From: Prinia subflava
Taxonomy: Eukaryota > Chordata > Aves > Passeriformes > Cisticolidae
Length of the DNA: 64,000 nt
Assembly (NCBI RefSeq): GCF_021018805.1
Contig: NC_086258.1
Span: 18,538,192 to 18,602,191, forward strand
Direction of reading: 5' to 3'
The position numbers were made by a program, and so were the translations under genes. Below the pieces are notes generated by a model. That model did not search any database. It was not told the DNA's origin and saw only the letters and a list, made by a program, of their open reading frames with translations. Positions 10,701 to 22,700 of the stretch are shown one piece after another (positions within the stretch are counted from its first letter, which is position 1; every line of letters starts with the position of its first letter).

Positions 10701-13700
10701 GCTCGGATTCAGCCTGTTTATCCTTTTACAAGCCACTGTATTTTTATTGCCTTTTATAAAAGTGGCATTATGAAAAGATGAATCTCTTTCTCTTTGTGTG
10801 TTGTCTTCATAATACAAGCCCTAAACATATTTGCTTGCTCATCCAATATTTCTTGCTATTAACTTGTGAAAGCCATGGCTTTGGGAAGACCAATACAGAT
10901 GGAGAAAAGCAGATGTTCTGAAGATAATACATCAACAAATTCAGCATTTGCACAGAGCAGTTTACCAAAGGATTTCCACTTGCTCACATCCAGTGTCTGT
11001 GCTGCCATTTGCCTCTTTCAATATTTTTTTAAGGTTCTGCCCAAAGCCCCAAAGCAGAGCAGAAAGCAGCAAGGCTGGTGCTGAGCTCTCACTGTTTCAC
11101 TGCTCTGGGGACACAAATCACATCCAGCCCCACAACAGCCTCAGCCTCCAGGACAGGAGTTGAAATCCCACGGCAGCACTGATGGCCAAGGGAAAAGGAT
11201 CTTCCCAACCTCCTGGTTCCTGCTGCAGCTTGTGAGGTGCTGCCTGTTAAAACAGCTGGGATATCTCCAGGAGAAATAACCCCAAGGGGTTAGAAATAAA
11301 CCCTGAGGGCTCAGGCTGCTCTTCCCATCCATCCATGTGTCCCTTCATCCCCAACCCCCTCCTGGACAAGACTCAGAGTCACCCAACTCTGTGAAGTCAC
11401 CAACTTGGTGTCTGGAAGCCTGAGGGGTCCCAGGGACGTGGGGAAAAGCCCTCATCCAAGTGCTGGATTGTGGGAACTGAAAAGGCAGAGGACTTTCACA
11501 GCATTGCAATAAACATACATAGACAGAGGCTTGAAACAGAGTTGAATTGTAGGCCTTGAAATATTTGGAGCACAGAAAGTTTCTGAGCTGCAAAAAATAC
11601 AGAAAGAGCAACTATTGTGTGCTGTAAGGTGCACGTGCAGTGTTTATTGATTGGCTTAAATAGACACTGTTAACATTGGTCTATTGGCTAAAAAACTTTT
11701 AAAAGGCCTTGTAACAAAGAGAACTTCGGCTTCTGTTGTTATGGCATAAGTTTTACCATCTTTTATGTCTCTACCTTCACTGAGACTGATAATGAAAAAT
11801 AAACTCGTGGAAAGCCTCTTGGTCTCCCTGTCCTGTTATTGGGGATTAGATCCAACACTGGATAACTAAAAAAAGTCATTTAAATGTGCAAGGAGATGGA
11901 GAAATTAAAAGCTTTGCTCCACTAACATAAGAGAATACAAGTAAAGCTCATCCATGCTGGAGGAAAAACATTTTTGGGAGATCCATGCCCTTGTGTGTAT
12001 CCCACATCCTCTCTGAGATGGCTTGTATCCAAAAATCCAGGAGCCAGGGCTGCCCATGTGGGAGTGGGCAGGACACAGACCCAGGGGAGCTATTGGGTGG
12101 CTGATGCTCTGTCTAAAATTGGTGTCACAAGTCCCCTGACACTGAGGACCCCAACACAGGAGCGGCAGCAGTGGCCAGGGCAGGTGCCCTGCTCAGGAGG
12201 CTCAGCTGTGCTGTTTGTATTTACTGGCCTTGCAATCCTGGGTTTAATCCTCATCTCTCCAGGGCTGTCTCCCTGAGCCTGGAGGAGCAGCCTTGCCTTG
12301 GGCTGAGCTGCTGTTCCCTGTGGTGGGAGGGCAGCACACCCCATGCTGTGATGGGAGGCACAGGGAGGGTTCCACATCCTGCCCCACTTGGGAAAGGCTC
12401 AGACCCCCAGGGAGAGGAGTAAAGCCCAAAGCTCTGCTTATGATCAGCATGGTAGAAATTTAGAGTAGCAGTAGTAGCAGAAATTAGAGGGAAAAACGTG
12501 CAGGGGCTGAGGCACAGGGCTCACTGCTCTATTCCCCCCTGGTGTGGGCTCAGCCAGGTCACTCAGATCCTCCGTGCCTTTCCTGACATCAGGGACAGGG
12601 ATGTGGCACCTGGCTCTGCACGTGTGAGAAAGCCCATACCTCTGAGAAGTGGGTTTATTCTTCACAGGCTGTTCCTGCCAGTCAACCAGATGAGAAATTA
12701 AAATGAAATAAAAATAGCTTTTAAAAAATCAGAGGACGGTGTTTGCTCCCAGTGTAATTTCTGGGGTCTGTGTGCATCCCAGAGTTTTCCATCTCAGGGT
12801 GACACAAACAGCTCGGTCTCCCCTCCACAAACACCTGAATAAAGACCTGAGTTCACTCTGGCCATGTTTGTGCTCACTGGGAATCCACCCTGGGAAAATA
12901 TCTCAGAGAACATGACTTGGGATGGGAGCATTCCTTGGAAACTCATTTGAAGCAAATACCAGATGATGCATGGGCAGAGCCCTGATTGAACTGCTCCAAC
13001 ACCAAGTTACATAATAAATCACATAATAAATACAGGAGCATTTAACTCACTAAACTGCTTCCATTTATTTTCATTTCAGTTGATTGTGGGTGATATTTCT
13101 CACACAAATACTTTTCTAAGAGGCCCTGAGCTAACCTAAAGCCCACAGCTACACACCCCGGGGGGAACACTGACATTTCAGTGAGCTGGCAATAAACTTC
13201 ATGAAAAGAATTATGGAAACCAGCGTTCCAACCAAACCCTGTAGCTCACCAGCACAGCCAGCAAAGTATATCCAACACCAGTAATTAAAATATTTTATCA
13301 ATGCTATAAAGTTCTTTGAGATCTCCCCCAAGCAGAACACAAAACTGAAGCCACAAACCCAAACCTTCATTTTCCTCAGAGCCACGGGCCCAGGCAGCTG
13401 TGGGTTTATTTATGGGAACACAAGGGATCATGAAAAGGAGGGTTATGGGATCACCAATTTGTTGGGGTATAAATCAGACATATTTATCTACAGGCTTGAG
13501 TAGCTGGGAGAAACCACCTTCAGAACTGGGAAGGCATTGCCATCCTCACAGTCCTGACTAAGAGAGACCTGCCTGAAAGTGAGACCAAAACCACCAGTTT
13601 GGAACAGAATCCTTGGGACAGAGCATCCCCTGGGGCAAGATACCTCCCTCAGCCCCCATTTCCTTTGCCAGCTGTGTGTCTTGTGGTCATGCTCTGTTTA

Positions 13701-16700
13701 ATTTTAGCAGGGGTATTTGGTATTTTGGAAGGCTGTGTTTCCACTGCCAGCACTACACCCTCCCCTGAGCTCATCCCTCTGTTTGCTCCCAGCTGCGCCA
13801 AAATCAGGGAATCTGATGGAGGTTGACAGGCTCTGGTTTTCCCTGTAGGGGAAAGCAGAGACACAGGTTGGGTAAAGGCAGCCCCACATCACCAGTGCCC
13901 CTGCACAGCCACCCAAGGCAAAACCAACCGTGGCACACAAACACCAGTGAGTGCAGGTCTCATTCACCAAGCAGCCTCATCTGCCAGCCCCTTGATGAAG
14001 GAGCCCCTGGTGTGTCAATGCTTTGGCATGACATAAAATAAAATAAAAAATTAAATATAATAAATTTTAAAAATACAAAATAAACCAAATAAACAGAAGA
14101 CAAAGCCTGTTGCAGGATTAGGTTCAGCAAATTGAGAAGGAGGTGCTAGCCTGGGAGCAGGAGGGGAGAGTGTGAGTGATCTGGGCATGCCTTGGCACCT
14201 GCCCTATCCCCATGCTGGTGATGCCCAGCACCATTGGGCTGTGGGGCTCTTCCATGAGCCCTGGGAAATGTGGGATGCATGGGTGGCTCCTGCTCACCTG
14301 CTAGCAGCACCCTCCCTGCTCTGCCTCAGAGAGAAAAGCAATTTATCTCAGCTGCCCAGGCCTGAATTCCCCCATTTATGTCCTCTCCTGATCCTGATGG
14401 CGTCTCCAGACCATCAGTGAGTCCCTACACTGTGCCCATCCCCTCGAGGTAACACTGAAATCATCCAGGGCCAGGCTGGATGCTGGCAAGAAACCCTCAG
14501 GAGCTGGCAAGAAACAACTCATCACCTCTGCCAGGATGGGCTGTGGGACCCGTGAGGAAGGTGAGTGCTGGGGAGGAAGGCTCCTGTCTCCTGATGCACC
14601 CCTGCTCAGCAGAACAACACCCAGCAAAGCCAGGCTGGACCATAGGATGGGTCTTACCCTCCCTGGGCTGCTCTGAGCACCTTTCACCCCCTCCCCTTGC
14701 TGCAGCCCCCCCGAGCCCCTCAGGAGATGGGAGGCAGAGCACAGAGGGGTCCCAGAGTGCTGCAGGCTCACCTGGGCAGCAGCAGACCACAGCATCTGGC
14801 AGTGACTTCTCTGCAGCCAACCCACCACCAGCAACAATTCAGGAATTAATAGAGCCGGGCTGGCAGGATGCAGGAACATCATCCATTTAGTGTCATATTG
14901 CGAGACTTTTAATTACTGGGGGAATATGGAGTCATGTAATGATTACAAGAACAAATACTTAAAGTGTGTGGAAATTAACTGAGCCTTGGCAGTAATTAAG
15001 CTTGAAGATTAATCAGTCCTTAGCAAATAACAGCCTTTGCAGGATAACCACCTTGTGGGAGAGAGGGATGACCAGGGATGGCAGTGCTGCAGACCCCAGC
15101 CTTCCCCTCTGCCAGGTCCCTGTGGGGTGGGGTGGGTAGGGGCAGCCCAGCTCCTGGAAAAGGGCTGGAAAAGGGCTGGAAAAGGGCTTCTCCAAGCCCC
15201 AGCACTGCTGGCTTACCGTGCCAGCTTGGACCAGCCACTTCAGACCCCCTCCTTCCCCTCCCCAGCACTTTTCAGCAAGAGATCAACACTTCCCCTGCAA
15301 ACTAATGTTTCCCTTGCCCAGTAAACAGCTCTCCAGGAGGCTTCCATAAGTACTCCTAATTTCCTTCCCCTCTGATGATTTACGAGGGTTGCATTCAATT
15401 AACAGCAGTATTGATTTTCCCGCTGCTGACTGGCAGGCTGCTCGCCCTCGTTAGGGAATCCATCCTTCCCTTCCCAGCACGGGCTGGGTGCAGGGAGCCC
15501 AGGCAGGGCTGGGGAAGGGATTCAGCTCCAGCTGGGGCTCACAGGGGCAGCCTGTGTCCTTATCCCAGCATGGCATCCCACAAAACCTTTGGGCAGCTCT
15601 TCTAAGGGGAAGGAGCTTTGGCACGTTTGGGTTTTCCAAGAGTTTTGTCTAAAGCGTTGCAAGGGGTTGGTGGGCTGGAAATGGAGGCACCTGTGGAATA
15701 CTGGATCAGGCAGCCCCTACAGGACAAGAAAGATTTTGGAGCAATGTTGGGAGGCTTTCCAAGGCAGGACATTTATTCCACCCTGTGTATACAGACTTTT
15801 CCTTCCCAAGGGGTAAAGCCACCCCAATCCTCTGCTGGAGTGGTACAGTGCTCACAGGTTATTCCATAAAGCTCACCAAAGATTTCACCTCCTCCCTCTC
15901 AGCCTGGGCTCTGGAAAACACAGCCCTCCTGATTCCATTGGAGATCCAGCCTTAAGCAGGAGAGCACTTTGTAAAAACGAGAATTAATCCACTTTTGGGC
16001 AACCAGAACCGCAAAGTCCCCGCTGGCAGCTGTGCTGAGCAGGGAGAGGACCAAGGCGGCAGCCGTGCCAGGCTTTGAAGACTAAAATCCCTTTGAAATT
16101 AGCACCCTTTAATTGTATTATCTTTCCCTGACAGCCTCGAGTGGGTCACTGGTGATCAAAGAGGCAGAGACAGGGAGGGGAGGAGACAAGGCCTTGGTGG
16201 AATCCTGGGATCCCAAGGAGGAGCAGCAGCCGGGTGTCTCCATGGGGCTGAGCTGGGTCCAGCAGTCACTGCTGGGTCCTGCTGCAGCTGGAGGGGCCCA
16301 GTCCCCCTCAGCAGGAGGGTCCCCAGGACTGCAGGTGGTCACCCTCAAAGGGACAGGGACCCCAGCACCCAGACTCCACAGGGGTCCACACCAGCTGCTT
16401 TTGGATTCCCCCTGGGATGCTCTGCTCAGCTCCAGGGAGCACCCAGAGCTGTGGGATCAGCACAGAGCCAGGCTCTGCTCAGAGCAGGGCAGCTCTGCAC
16501 CCTTCCAGCTGCCTCACACAGCCCTCAAAGGGCAGCAGGGAGCAGGAGAAGCCAAGAAAGGTCACCCTGGCTGTGGCAGCAGAGGAGGAGCCACTCAAAC
16601 CTGCTGAGACCCAGAACAGCTGTAACACTTCCAACACATCCACATCCCCTCTGGCCACAGCCCTCAGCCAGGCCCAGGGCTGCAGGGAAAGAAAAGAGTG

Positions 16701-19700
16701 CTCAGGAAATGCTTCCCAAGTGCTCGAAAATGCTGCCACTGCTTCCTTAGGGACTGTCACAGCAAAATCCCACCCACAAGAAACTCCCCCATGGTGGCTG
16801 CTTCACCTGGAGATGCTCTGCCACATGATCTTCAGAGGCCAGCTGAGAACAAGGAGAGGAGACAGATGGGTTTGGATGCAGAATCAAGTGAAGAGAATTG
16901 ATTTCTCTTTAGGGGTGATTTATAAGGAGCAAAAGGTGATAAACTCGTTGCCCCTGACTTTCTGTTCCTGAAAATTAAGACATCTGTAATCTCAGCCACT
17001 CAGGCCCATCTGAGCACACACAAAACCTGAGGCTCATTTGAGGTGGGTCCATCAGCTCCCGTCCTCTCTGGCCTCTCCAGGTGATGGTCCCGGAGTCACC
17101 ACTCACTCAGCAGATCTGAAACACCACAAGCCCATCTGCAGCCATTGCTGCCAGCCCCAGAAATGCTTTTAAGTTTGTCTCTTGGCTGCTGGTGGAGAGA
17201 AACAACCATCACCTGAAATTACCAGTTCTTTTAACACAAGATTGGCCAAGAAAATTGTTACATGTGAGCAGGAGCCTTGCAGTGGCTGGCTGTAATAGCC
17301 CTGTCCACTCCTCTCTGGGATTGTTGCTGATCTCATTCTCTTGGGTACCAGCCAGCCTCGGAACAACAAAATCCCCAGCACCTACCATGGCTGAGGCAAA
17401 TTGTATTTTCTCAGGGCTGGAAATGATGCTACACAAAAGGCAGGACCACACACTCCACGGCTGCCTGTGCAGCTCTAACTCAGGTGTGCAGGCACTGTGG
17501 CAGGGCTCAGCCTTTAATTACAGGCTCACTTACTCTGTTTTCCATTACAGGCACAAAAGAGGCTTGTGAGGGAAGTGAGGGAGAGGGATGGAAATGCTGA
17601 TAGGAACAGGGAAAAGCACAGTGATGGCAGAGGTGGAGGTGGGAATGTTATGTGGGATCCAGCAGGATGCACCACAGCTCCTGTGCTGCCAGCACAGAGC
17701 AGGGCAGGGGTGACCCCTGCATGTCACATCCCTGCCATCCACCTCTCCTGTGTCACCCGAGGCTCCACCTGAGCAGAATCCACACTGGCATCTTTTCCAC
17801 ACTGCCAGGTTTGTCTCAAGTGCTGCCCCTGTGGTTTTCCATCTCTGCTCCCCCACCACCAGTTACCATTAGTGCAGCTCTTGGCCTGACACTCAAATTA
17901 GTATTGATGAATGTTTAAAGGCTCCCAGAGCACAGGGAAATGTCTCTTTAGTGAATCAGTGTGCCACGACAGGAAGGTCTGATGGCATCTCTCGCGCTGC
18001 CAGCCGAGATCACAGGGAGCCAGGGCATCATTTTAAGCCCTTCTTAAACCTTGCTCAGCTCCAAGCTGAGCACACCAGCCCTAGATTCCAAACGACCAGC
18101 TGAGGAGTACAGGCACAGAGCAAGAGTCCTGAGCTCAGGGAGCACATCCCACACACCCGTGCAGCTCCAGCCCTCGGCAGGTCCCACCTCCAGCTGCACC
18201 ACAGCCCAGCAGTGCAGGCACTGCCACACCTGCAGCTGAGACAGCTGCCTCAGGAAATCGTGGAATCAAAGGATATCCCAAGTTAGAAGAGACCCATAAG
18301 GAGCACAGAGTCCAACTCCTGGCCCTGCACAGGACAGCCCCAAAAATCACACAGTGTGCCTGAGAGCAGAGTGCAAATGCTTCTTGAACGCTGGCAAGCA
18401 TGGGGCTGTGACCACTAATCCTAAAAATCACAGTCAGTTCAGAAATCCCAAAAGAAAAGGTTCCAGCCATGGCAATTGAGGCTGAAAAAGATCTCCCCAA
18501 GCCCCATGTCCCTTTGGGCCCCGCCACCCCCACAGAGCAGCTCGGCACATGGGGGTGTCCTGCTCCTGCAAAGCCCCCACGCCCAGCACTGCTCCACGGG
18601 GTCTGACTGACCTGTCCAGAGGGAACCGGGCTTCATCCCCTTTGTGGAAGTCAGTGCTGTTCTCCAGCCTGGCCAGGATGTCCATCCTCTTCATCAGCAT
18701 CTCCAGCATGTCGCTCATCCTGCGCAGCACCCCTCGGGACTCGAGCGCGCCCATCACTGCAGCACACAGAGAGCACCTGAGACACACTGCCACTGCCACA
18801 GCCCACCCATGGGTGCCCCTGCCCACAGCCCCAGCCCCAGAGCTGCCCGTGGTCCTGTGCCCCCAGCCCCACGGGTGGGCTCGGTGGTGTATGGAGCATC
18901 TCGGTGCCCTGCTGGCCCCAGTGTCCCCTCCCTGGCTCTGCCCCTCAGCCCCATGGTGCTGCCCAAGCAGGTAAATCCCTGCTCAAGGGCAGCTGGGCTC
19001 CTCCAGCTCAGGATTGCCAGTGCTTATCTCAGTGGTTATCTCAGCCCTGGATCCAGCCCCTTCCCCAGGAATGAACTCCTGACTTATCCACCTGATCCAG
19101 CCTGTCCCAAGGGCTTATGGCAAACAGACTTTATTCCCAAGCACCAACCAAACAGCCTTTCATTTGACACTTCTGTTTTTCACTCTCCATCTAGCCAAGC
19201 ATCCTGCCTTTGACAGTAGCCTGCAGGGGATGCTGAAGGAAGAGCATGGGAAGCTAAAAAAGAGGTGATCCTGCCCCAACACGTCCTTCCAGCATCACCG
19301 GCTTTCCCTGTGACAGAAAAGCAGAAACTTCCTGCCCAAATCTGCAATGGGGAGGGTGCCCCAGCCCTGGAGTGAGCACAGCTCAGGTGCTGCAGCTCAG
19401 AAACGCCCCCCCAGCAGGGAAGGCCCCCAGTTCCCAGCTCTATTTAACGCTGCTTCCTGTGGGTTTGCACTGACCTGCTGCACATGGAAAGCACAGGGGG
19501 ATCCAGCAGCTCCTGGCTCCCAGCTTGATTTGCCATCTAGTGACAGGCAGCCTGAGCCCGGAGCCAGGGAACAGAAAATACAGCTCCTGTTTCATCTCAG
19601 CTCGGCTCATTTCACGTTGGTAATAACTTAATCAGTGCATAATCCCCCGAACCTCTCCCGTTTAGCTTATCTCTGCCGTTCCACTCACATGTGCTTTCCA

Positions 19701-22700
19701 AGAGGCAGCACATATTTAATTTAGGGAGCAGCAGGAGCCAGGGGAGCGACACTGGGAAGGACAGCGGCTGCCAGAGGTCCTGGGTGGCCATCAGGTGGCC
19801 ATCAGGAGCCCATCAGGTGGCCATTAGGTCTTAGGGACACCTCATGCACCTCCAAACAGACACACAACCAATCTTGCAAAGCCAGAGGGAGTTTGGGATC
19901 CCCTACCCCGGCACTGCCAGGGCAGTGGGATGGATCAGGGCATCCCAATGGCATTGTGTGCCAGGGACAGCCCTGGCACGGGCTTCTCCTCACCACAGGA
20001 GCTGACTGAGCATGTGAGACAGCACGGGGGCCTCAGTGTGGGGTCCGGGTGCTTTGGGTGCTCAGATGAGAGCAGGGTGTGGCTGTGGTGGGATCGGGGC
20101 ACCGTGACCGCTCCTGCTGCTGCAGAGCTCAGCCCCAGCTCCATCCCCACCCCCCAGGAATTCACCCACCCTGCAGCCACAGCTCCCAGGGCTGGGCAGG
20201 CTGCTTCCCAGGGAATACTGCTTCCCAGGGAATGCTGCTTCCCAGGGAATGCTGCTTCCCAGGGAATACTGCTTCCCAGGGAATGCTGCTTCCCAGGGAA
20301 TGCTGCTTCCCAGGGAATACTGCTTCCCAGGGAAGGCTGCTTCCCAGGGAATACTGCTTCCCAGGGAATACTGCTTCCCAGGGAATGCTGCTTCCCAGGG
20401 AATACTGCTTCCCAGGGAAGGCTGCTTCCCAGGGAATACTGCTTCCCAGGGAAGGCTGCTTCCCAGGGAATGCTGCTTCCCAGGGAATACTGCTTCCCAG
20501 GGAATACTGCTTCCCAGGGAAGGCTGCTTCCCAGGGAATACTGCTTCCCAGGGAATACTGCTTCCCAGGGAAGGCTGCTTCCCAGGGAGGGCTGCACTGG
20601 CACTGCAGCTGAACTGGAGGCTCCAGCCCCTCACACTCCCCTGCCAGGGTGTCACCCCGGCGGGCGCTGCGATGACATCGGATCACGGCGGCTCTGTCGG
20701 GCACATGGCACACGAGCACAGGGTCTGAGCCAACCCTTAACCCCTCCAAGAAGCTGACACTGGGCCAGCCAGACCTCGCCACAGGCTGCCTTCCACGCTT
20801 GGCTGAGATTATCAGCAGCACATTATTTTTCCTGACGCTATCTAACAAAACAGAAGAAACATTGAGAGCAAAAGCAATTCCTCAAAAAAAAGAGGACAAA
20901 CCACCATTCATGGAGATTGAAACTGGGCTCTTCTCCAAACATTCCCTCAGTTCCATGGCAAGAAGTCAGTGACTTCTGCTTGGATCAGTGGGTGCCTGAG
21001 GTCCTGTGCAGCCCCAGACCTTCGTGGGGAACACAGGAACCACCTGTGCCCATCCCAGCAGGAAGGTCACCCTGTCCCCTGGGTGATATAAAAGTCCCAG
21101 CCTGTGCCACTGAAGAGCAGCAGCACCAATGAGCCTGCCATTAAAAGATGCTATGGGGGCAAAAAATTGGAATCTTGGAACCTGAGGCTCCGTTTTTGAC
21201 TGCCCCAAACACAGCTGAGCAAACCAGGAAAAGGCACAGCCAAGGGAAATAGAACAGCTCTGACATGGGCTTGAATCAGAAAATCCCCTTTAGTTATTTG
21301 TCCATAGACTGAGCCCATTCCAGTGACATCCCTCCCACAGCTGGGCTGTGTTCAGGGGTTGCAGCCCCCAACACCCTCTGTCCATCCCAGGACTGACCTC
21401 CTCTAAATGGGGACTTCTGTTCAGAACTTGCTCCTGCTCTGACATCCCAGCATGGCCAGCAGGTCAGAGCTTAGACCTTAAACTCAGTTTTTGAGTGAGA
21501 CATTGATTACTGATCCCTCTTGGATGCTCCTGTGCTGCAGGGGGTGAGGCTGGAGGTCAGGAAAAGGACCTGACCCAGCCCCTAGTGCTGGCCAGAGAGG
21601 CTGAAACCACAGCCAGGAGATTCCCATGGGCAGAGCCCATCCTGGCCTGGGGCTTGTTTGGGGGCTTAGGGTGTGATGGTTTGCTAGGGAGACACAAGGA
21701 TTGTGCCTGGGAAGGAGATGGAGATGATGAAGATGATGGAGATGATGGAGATGATGGAGATGATGGAGATGATGGAGATGATGGAGATGATGGAGATGAT
21801 GGAGATGATGGAGATGATGGAGATGATGGAGATGATGGAGATGATGGAGATGGAGATGGAGATGATTTCCTGGCAGTCCAGGCAAGGCCGCCTGCTCCAA
21901 GACTTCATCACAGAAGCACAGCTGACAAGACAGCTCTGCTCCCAAATCACTAATGAGGGACAAGGATATCCTTACCAGGGCACAAATCAATTTCTCTGTG
22001 GATCCCAGGGAAGTCAACTGGAGCCACAGGCTGCAGCTCTGCACCCCACCACCAGCCTGGCCCTGACATTCCCACTGGCTTCCCTGAATTTCCCTGAGAT
22101 CTCCCCTCCTGTCACTGCCACCATCCAATTCTCAGCTGGTTTCGAGCCACTGCAGGATGGCAAAGCTCTGAGCTTTGCTGTCAACAGTGAGCCGAGATAT
22201 TCCTTCTCAAATAAAGAAATTTTTAAAAATCCCAAATACTAACTAAAAATAGTAATGAAAAAGAAATCCCAGCTTTTCCTGTATTATCTTTTGGGGCAGC
22301 CTGCCAGAAAGCAGAGCTGTGGCAGGACACATCTCCCCAGCCCTCCCCTGGCACTGGGAGATGAAGTCGAAGCTCTTCCACATCAACACCTCTCTCTTTC
22401 TGTTCCTGGTCTTTGTTGTTGTTGTTTTTCCAGCAGCTTAAGGAAGCCAACAACAACCTGACATTTTTGGCAATGATTATTACATCTCTTGGAAAGTGTG
22501 TCTCATTAAAACCAGAAGAAAGGAGGAAAAGTGCTGAAGCGACTCTTTTAAAAATGCAAGAGCCAGGATTAATTTGTTAAGCTGAAACGGAGACTCAGAG
22601 TCCCACCCAGGGCTGCTCAGCTCTCTGAGCCAGGCACGGGGATCCAGAGGATGGAGGAGATCCTGCCAGGACCTCAGGCTTCTCCCTAAAGCCAATGATG

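Larger units (their letters stand above)
6734..18611 (-). other. MGAT5B intron 3
   Basis: An 11.9-kb intron from donor GTCAGT to acceptor CCCAG. It holds a CR1 end (7290-7545), three 21-bp repeats (7664-7731), one LTR (7817-8114), an LTR-like fragment (11616-11857), an A/T-rich low-complexity tract (14028-14100) and a minus-strand CR1 fragment (18250-18470). Between these I see only unique non-coding sequence. Confidence 0.8.

Noticed and set aside
19930..20848. Several frames of 159-275 codons on both strands
   Set aside because: All are products of the 17-bp minisatellite. The same sequence is open in several frames at once and no known protein family is recognised.
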